Source of the DNA: Muribaculaceae bacterium
GTDB lineage: Bacteria > Bacteroidota > Bacteroidia > Bacteroidales > Muribaculaceae
Assembly: GCA_902836725.1 (NCBI GenBank)
Contig: CADFRV010000024.1
Span: forward strand, 1 to 16,004
Direction of reading: 5' to 3'
Length of the DNA stretch: 16,004 nucleotides
Below the pieces are notes generated by a model that did no database searches, was not told the origin of the DNA, and was given only the letters and a program-made list of their open reading frames with translations. Below, piece after piece: positions 14,021 through 16,004 of the stretch (position 1 is its first letter; each line of letters starts with the position of its first letter). A program made the translations under genes and the position numbers.

Positions 14021-14111
14021 AAGAAAATTAGTGACAACCTCGAGGGGAACTTTGTCAGGTCAACCATTTTGTCTCTCTCTTGAGTGGTTGGTTTCCCTCT
14101 CGTTTGCGGTT

Positions 14112-14143
14112 GCAAAGTTAGGACGTTTTTTTGATTCCGCCAA
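14112..14143 (-). promoter_or_regulatory. Promoter of tRNA-Asp
   Basis: On the minus strand: TTG (14143-14141), a 20-base spacer and TAACTTTGC (14120-14112), a full match to the Bacteroidetes consensus. Predicted start near 14106, giving a leader of about 85 bases that must be trimmed from the tRNA 5' end by RNase P. Phased A-tracts lie directly upstream. Confidence 0.8.
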
Positions 14144-14146
14144 ATC

Positions 14147-14173
14147 TTTTTGCAACTTTTTTGCAACTTTTTT
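14147..14173 (-). promoter_or_regulatory. Phased A-tracts (UP-like element) upstream of the tRNA promoter
   Basis: Three A-tracts on the minus strand (complement of T-runs 14147-14151, 14157-14162 and 14168-14173) are spaced 10 and 11 bases apart, start to start, and begin 3 bases upstream of the -33 TTG. Helically phased A-tracts in this position are known to bend DNA and to boost stable-RNA promoters as UP elements. The function here is inferred. Confidence 0.5.
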
Positions 14174-14180
14174 AATTAGT

Positions 14181-14202
14181 TTTGGCTTTCCCTTTGGCTT
14201 TC
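14181..14202. repeat. Short direct repeat downstream of the CorC-like gene
   Basis: Two exact copies of TTTGGCTTTC (14181-14190 and 14193-14202) separated by CC, in the gap between the membrane-protein gene and the tRNA promoter. No role is evident. Confidence 0.7.
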
Positions 14203-14244
14203 AGGGCTTTGTAAATGTGATTTTTTTATGTCTGAATATGCTTT

Positions 14245-15519
14245 TTATGCCTCTGCGTCCGGCATGCGGCTCACACGTATAAGTTCGAGACGATTGTCGG
14301 ACTTGTCGATGATCTCCATACGGAACCCGTCAAGCTCGAGGACGGCTCCTTTTTCAGGTATCTGTCCGGTTGTATAGAGGATGTATCCTGCCAGAGTCTG
14401 GTATTCGTCCCCCTCGGGTATGTCGAGATGGTAGGTGTCGTTTATATATTCCGTCTCGGCGCGCCCCGAGAATTCGTATATGCCGGGAGCGATCTCGCGT
14501 TCTATGAGCTGCACTTTGTCGTGCTCGTCCTGAATGTCGCCGCAGATCTCTTCCATGAAGTCCTCGAGTGTGACCATTCCGGAAGTGCCTCCGAACTCGT
14601 CGACGATGATCGCTATGGAACGTTTTTCGGCGAGCAGGCGGCGCATCATTTTGTTGGCCATGAGTGTGCCCGGCGCGAAGACTACATCCTTGAGGTGCTC
14701 TTTCCAGTCGCGCTCAGGGGTGAATAGTTCGCTGACATGTATGTATCCGAGCACATTGTCGATGTCGTCGCGGTATACGATGATCTTGGAGCGGCCTGAT
14801 TCGGTGAAAAGCCTGCTGAGTTCCTCGCGGGTGGTGTTGTCGATGTCGACAGCCACGATCTCGTTGCGCGGTGTCATGCAGTCGCGCAGGTGGATGGTTG
14901 AGAAGTCAAGCGCGTTGTGGAATATCTTCACTTCGTGCTCCACCTCTTTTTTCTCGTCGGTGGTCTCGTCGATGGTCTGCTCGAGATATTCGTTCAGATC
15001 GCCGAGCGAGATGTTGCCAAGCTTGGGGTTGTTGTCCTTGACCCCGGCTATATGCATCAGAAGTTTGGAGAGCCATGTCGTGAAGAGCGATATGGGATAG
15101 AGGATCATGTAAAGCAAGCCGGTAAATGGAGCAACTACACGCAGGGAACGGTTGGGGTTGATACGGAATATGGTTTTGGGGAGAAACTCGCCTGTGATGA
15201 GAATTATGCCCGTGGAAATGAGTGTCTGCGCAATGAGTATGAATGCCTGGTTGGGCCAGATGGTCTCAAGCCACGGTTCTATCATCTTCGCGGCTCCCAT
15301 GCCGTAGATCACGAGCACTATGTTGTTTCCCACAAGTATTGTGGTTATGAAGAAGTCTGCGTGTGAATAGAAGAGGTTCAGCAGGCGTCCTACCAGGCCT
15401 CCTTTCTGTATGTCGAGTTCCACACGCACGCGGTCTGATGTCACATAGGCGATCTCGATGCCTGAAAACAGTGCCGAGAACAGAAGCGATATTATGGTGA
15501 TGATGATCCAGAAGGTCAT
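14245..15519 (-). CDS. CNNM/CorC-HlyC family membrane protein (DUF21-CBS-CorC_HlyC)
   Basis: 424-aa inner-membrane protein of the CorC/HlyC/CNNM family, whose members are linked to divalent-cation (Mg2+) transport; the GldE gliding-associated proteins belong to the same family. Residues 1-185 are the DUF21 transmembrane domain with four hydrophobic segments (about 4-24, 57-77, 92-112, 128-150) and the conserved GEFLPKTIFRINP (110-122). Two CBS domains follow: about 210-265 (MTPRNEIVAVD, RSKIIVYRDDIDNVLGYIH) and about 278-332 (RSIAIIVDEFGGTSGMVTLED, EEICGDIQDE), which bind adenine nucleotides in relatives. Residues about 338-418 are the CorC_HlyC C-terminal domain (IYEFSGRAETEYIND, YQTLAGYI). 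The gene lies 137 bases downstream of lptC on the same strand; I see no consensus promoter in between, so read-through from lptC is plausible. Confidence 0.92.
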   Translation of the reverse strand: MTFWIIITIISLLFSALFSGIEIAYVTSDRVRVELDIQKGGLVGRLLNLFYSHADFFITTILVGNNIVLVIYGMGAAKMIEPWLETIWPNQAFILIAQTLISTGIILITGEFLPKTIFRINPNRSLRVVAPFTGLLYMILYPISLFTTWLSKLLMHIAGVKDNNPKLGNISLGDLNEYLEQTIDETTDEKKEVEHEVKIFHNALDFSTIHLRDCMTPRNEIVAVDIDNTTREELSRLFTESGRSKIIVYRDDIDNVLGYIHVSELFTPERDWKEHLKDVVFAPGTLMANKMMRRLLAEKRSIAIIVDEFGGTSGMVTLEDFMEEICGDIQDEHDKVQLIEREIAPGIYEFSGRAETEYINDTYHLDIPEGDEYQTLAGYILYTTGQIPEKGAVLELDGFRMEIIDKSDNRLELIRVSRMPDAEA

Positions 15520-15560
15520 GGAGCAGGGGGGATAAAAAGAAATTGGGAAATTAAGAAATA

Positions 15561-15658
15561 AAGAAATTGAGAAAATTGAGAAGTAAGAGCATTAGAAGTC
15601 AAGCAAGAATAGTTTTGTTGATTCCTCTGATGGCTCTGATGGCTCTGACTCCTGTTTC
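15561..15658 (+). repeat. Dispersed intergenic repeat, copy 2
   Basis: Contains the 27-base core (15585-15611) identical to 2664-2690, and the TCCTGTTTC 9-mer at 15650-15658 that also follows copy 1. The A-rich tract before the core (15535-15583) resembles the reverse complement of the T-rich tract after core 1; a 14-mer at 15561-15574 is the exact reverse complement of 2726-2739. A 9-base tandem repeat (CTCTGATGG, 2.6 copies, 15625-15650) lies between core and 9-mer. It sits between lptC and the CorC-like gene and just reaches the lptC stop codon. Confidence 0.75.
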
Positions 15659-16004
15659 AGCCGCCGGTGGTGTCGGAGGGGTGATGCTCTGTGCGGAAGC
15701 CGTCGGTGGGGAGGCTTGCCGTGGGGCGCATCACTTTGTAGGAGGTCATGTTTTCATTTGATTCGAAGCCATAGCCCTCGATGATGCGGTCTGAGCGTTC
15801 GATGTGTATAAAAGAGTCAGAGTAGATTTTCCTTAGGTTCTGGTCCCAGAAGAGCTGGTGGGTGAGGAAGCGGTCGCCGTTGATGTTGCGCATGCGCACG
15901 TTGCGGTCGAAGCGCCACAGCTTTTTGTTGCTGAAGAATGTGGCGGTGTCGGCGGGGAAGGTGCCGTCCTCTTTCATGTAGTTGTCGAACTTCACGATGA
16001 ACAT
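15657..16004 (-). CDS. lptC: LptC, LPS export periplasmic protein (3' part only)
   Basis: C-terminal 115 residues of an LptC-like protein; the gene continues beyond 16004, so the true start is outside the window. LptC is the single-pass inner-membrane, periplasmic component of the Lpt machine, which passes lipopolysaccharide from the LptBFG transporter to LptA. The visible part is the beta-jellyroll repeat pattern: KLWRFDRNVRMRNINGDRF, LFWDQNLRKIYSDSFIHIER, and IIEGYGFESNENMTSYKV, the last being typical of Bacteroidetes LptC. The Met at 16004 is internal. It ends with a proline- and glycine-rich tail (SDTTGG). The neighbouring CorC-like gene is a common companion in Bacteroidales. Confidence 0.85.
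   Translation of the reverse strand: MFIVKFDNYMKEDGTFPADTATFFSNKKLWRFDRNVRMRNINGDRFLTHQLFWDQNLRKIYSDSFIHIERSDRIIEGYGFESNENMTSYKVMRPTASLPTDGFRTEHHPSDTTGG

Noticed and set aside
1..16004. CRISPR array, insertion sequence, integrase or phage genes
   Set aside because: No regularly spaced repeats, transposase or integrase motifs were seen, so any transfer of the ATPase pair left no visible mobile gene here.

Overview
The window looks like chromosomal DNA from a Bacteroidales bacterium, quite possibly Muribaculaceae-like. The pointers are Bacteroidetes-type promoters (TTG, about 18-21 bases, then TAnnTTTGC), paired DUF1573 proteins, a Bacteroidetes-style WYL regulator, an LptC gene next to a CorC/HlyC membrane protein, and secreted proteins with a T9SS-like C-terminal tail. 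Most genes are GC-rich (about 60-68% on the lines I counted by hand). The exception is a clearly lower-GC two-gene block at about 3720-5290.

Layout. 1-2650 (+): rlmN (23S rRNA/tRNA adenine methyltransferase), then two overlapping exported DUF1573 proteins. 2651-2779: an intergenic repeat whose 27-base core recurs exactly at 15585-15611. 2780-3676 (+): a WYL-domain transcription factor. 3755-5289 (+): an AAA/ABC-type ATPase overlapping a small protein of unknown function with a TOPRIM-like acidic pattern. This pair resembles a compact defence module of the OLD/PARIS type and is the best candidate for an undescribed system here. 5290-5518 holds nothing I can identify. 5519-9157 (+): a promoter, korA, korB, a HAD phosphatase and a clear intrinsic terminator; this is the 2-oxoacid:ferredoxin oxidoreductase operon. 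9178-10182 (+): an exported alpha/beta hydrolase that converges on a perfect 14-bp hairpin.

The remaining genes are on the minus strand: two divergent paralogous secreted proteins (10281-11864 and 12040-13626), each with its own promoter, the second with a strong terminator; tRNA-Asp(GTC) at 13947-14020, with promoter, helically phased A-tracts and a UUCG-loop terminator; a CNNM/CorC-type membrane protein (14245-15519); and the 3' part of lptC (15657 to the window edge).

Most of the window is housekeeping: RNA modification, central carbon metabolism and envelope biogenesis. The less explained parts are the low-GC ATPase pair, the paralogous secreted proteins with an internal repeated module, the dispersed intergenic repeat, and two genes whose promoter boxes sit so close to the ATG that their mRNAs should be leaderless or nearly so. 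All calls come from reading the sequence; no database search was possible.
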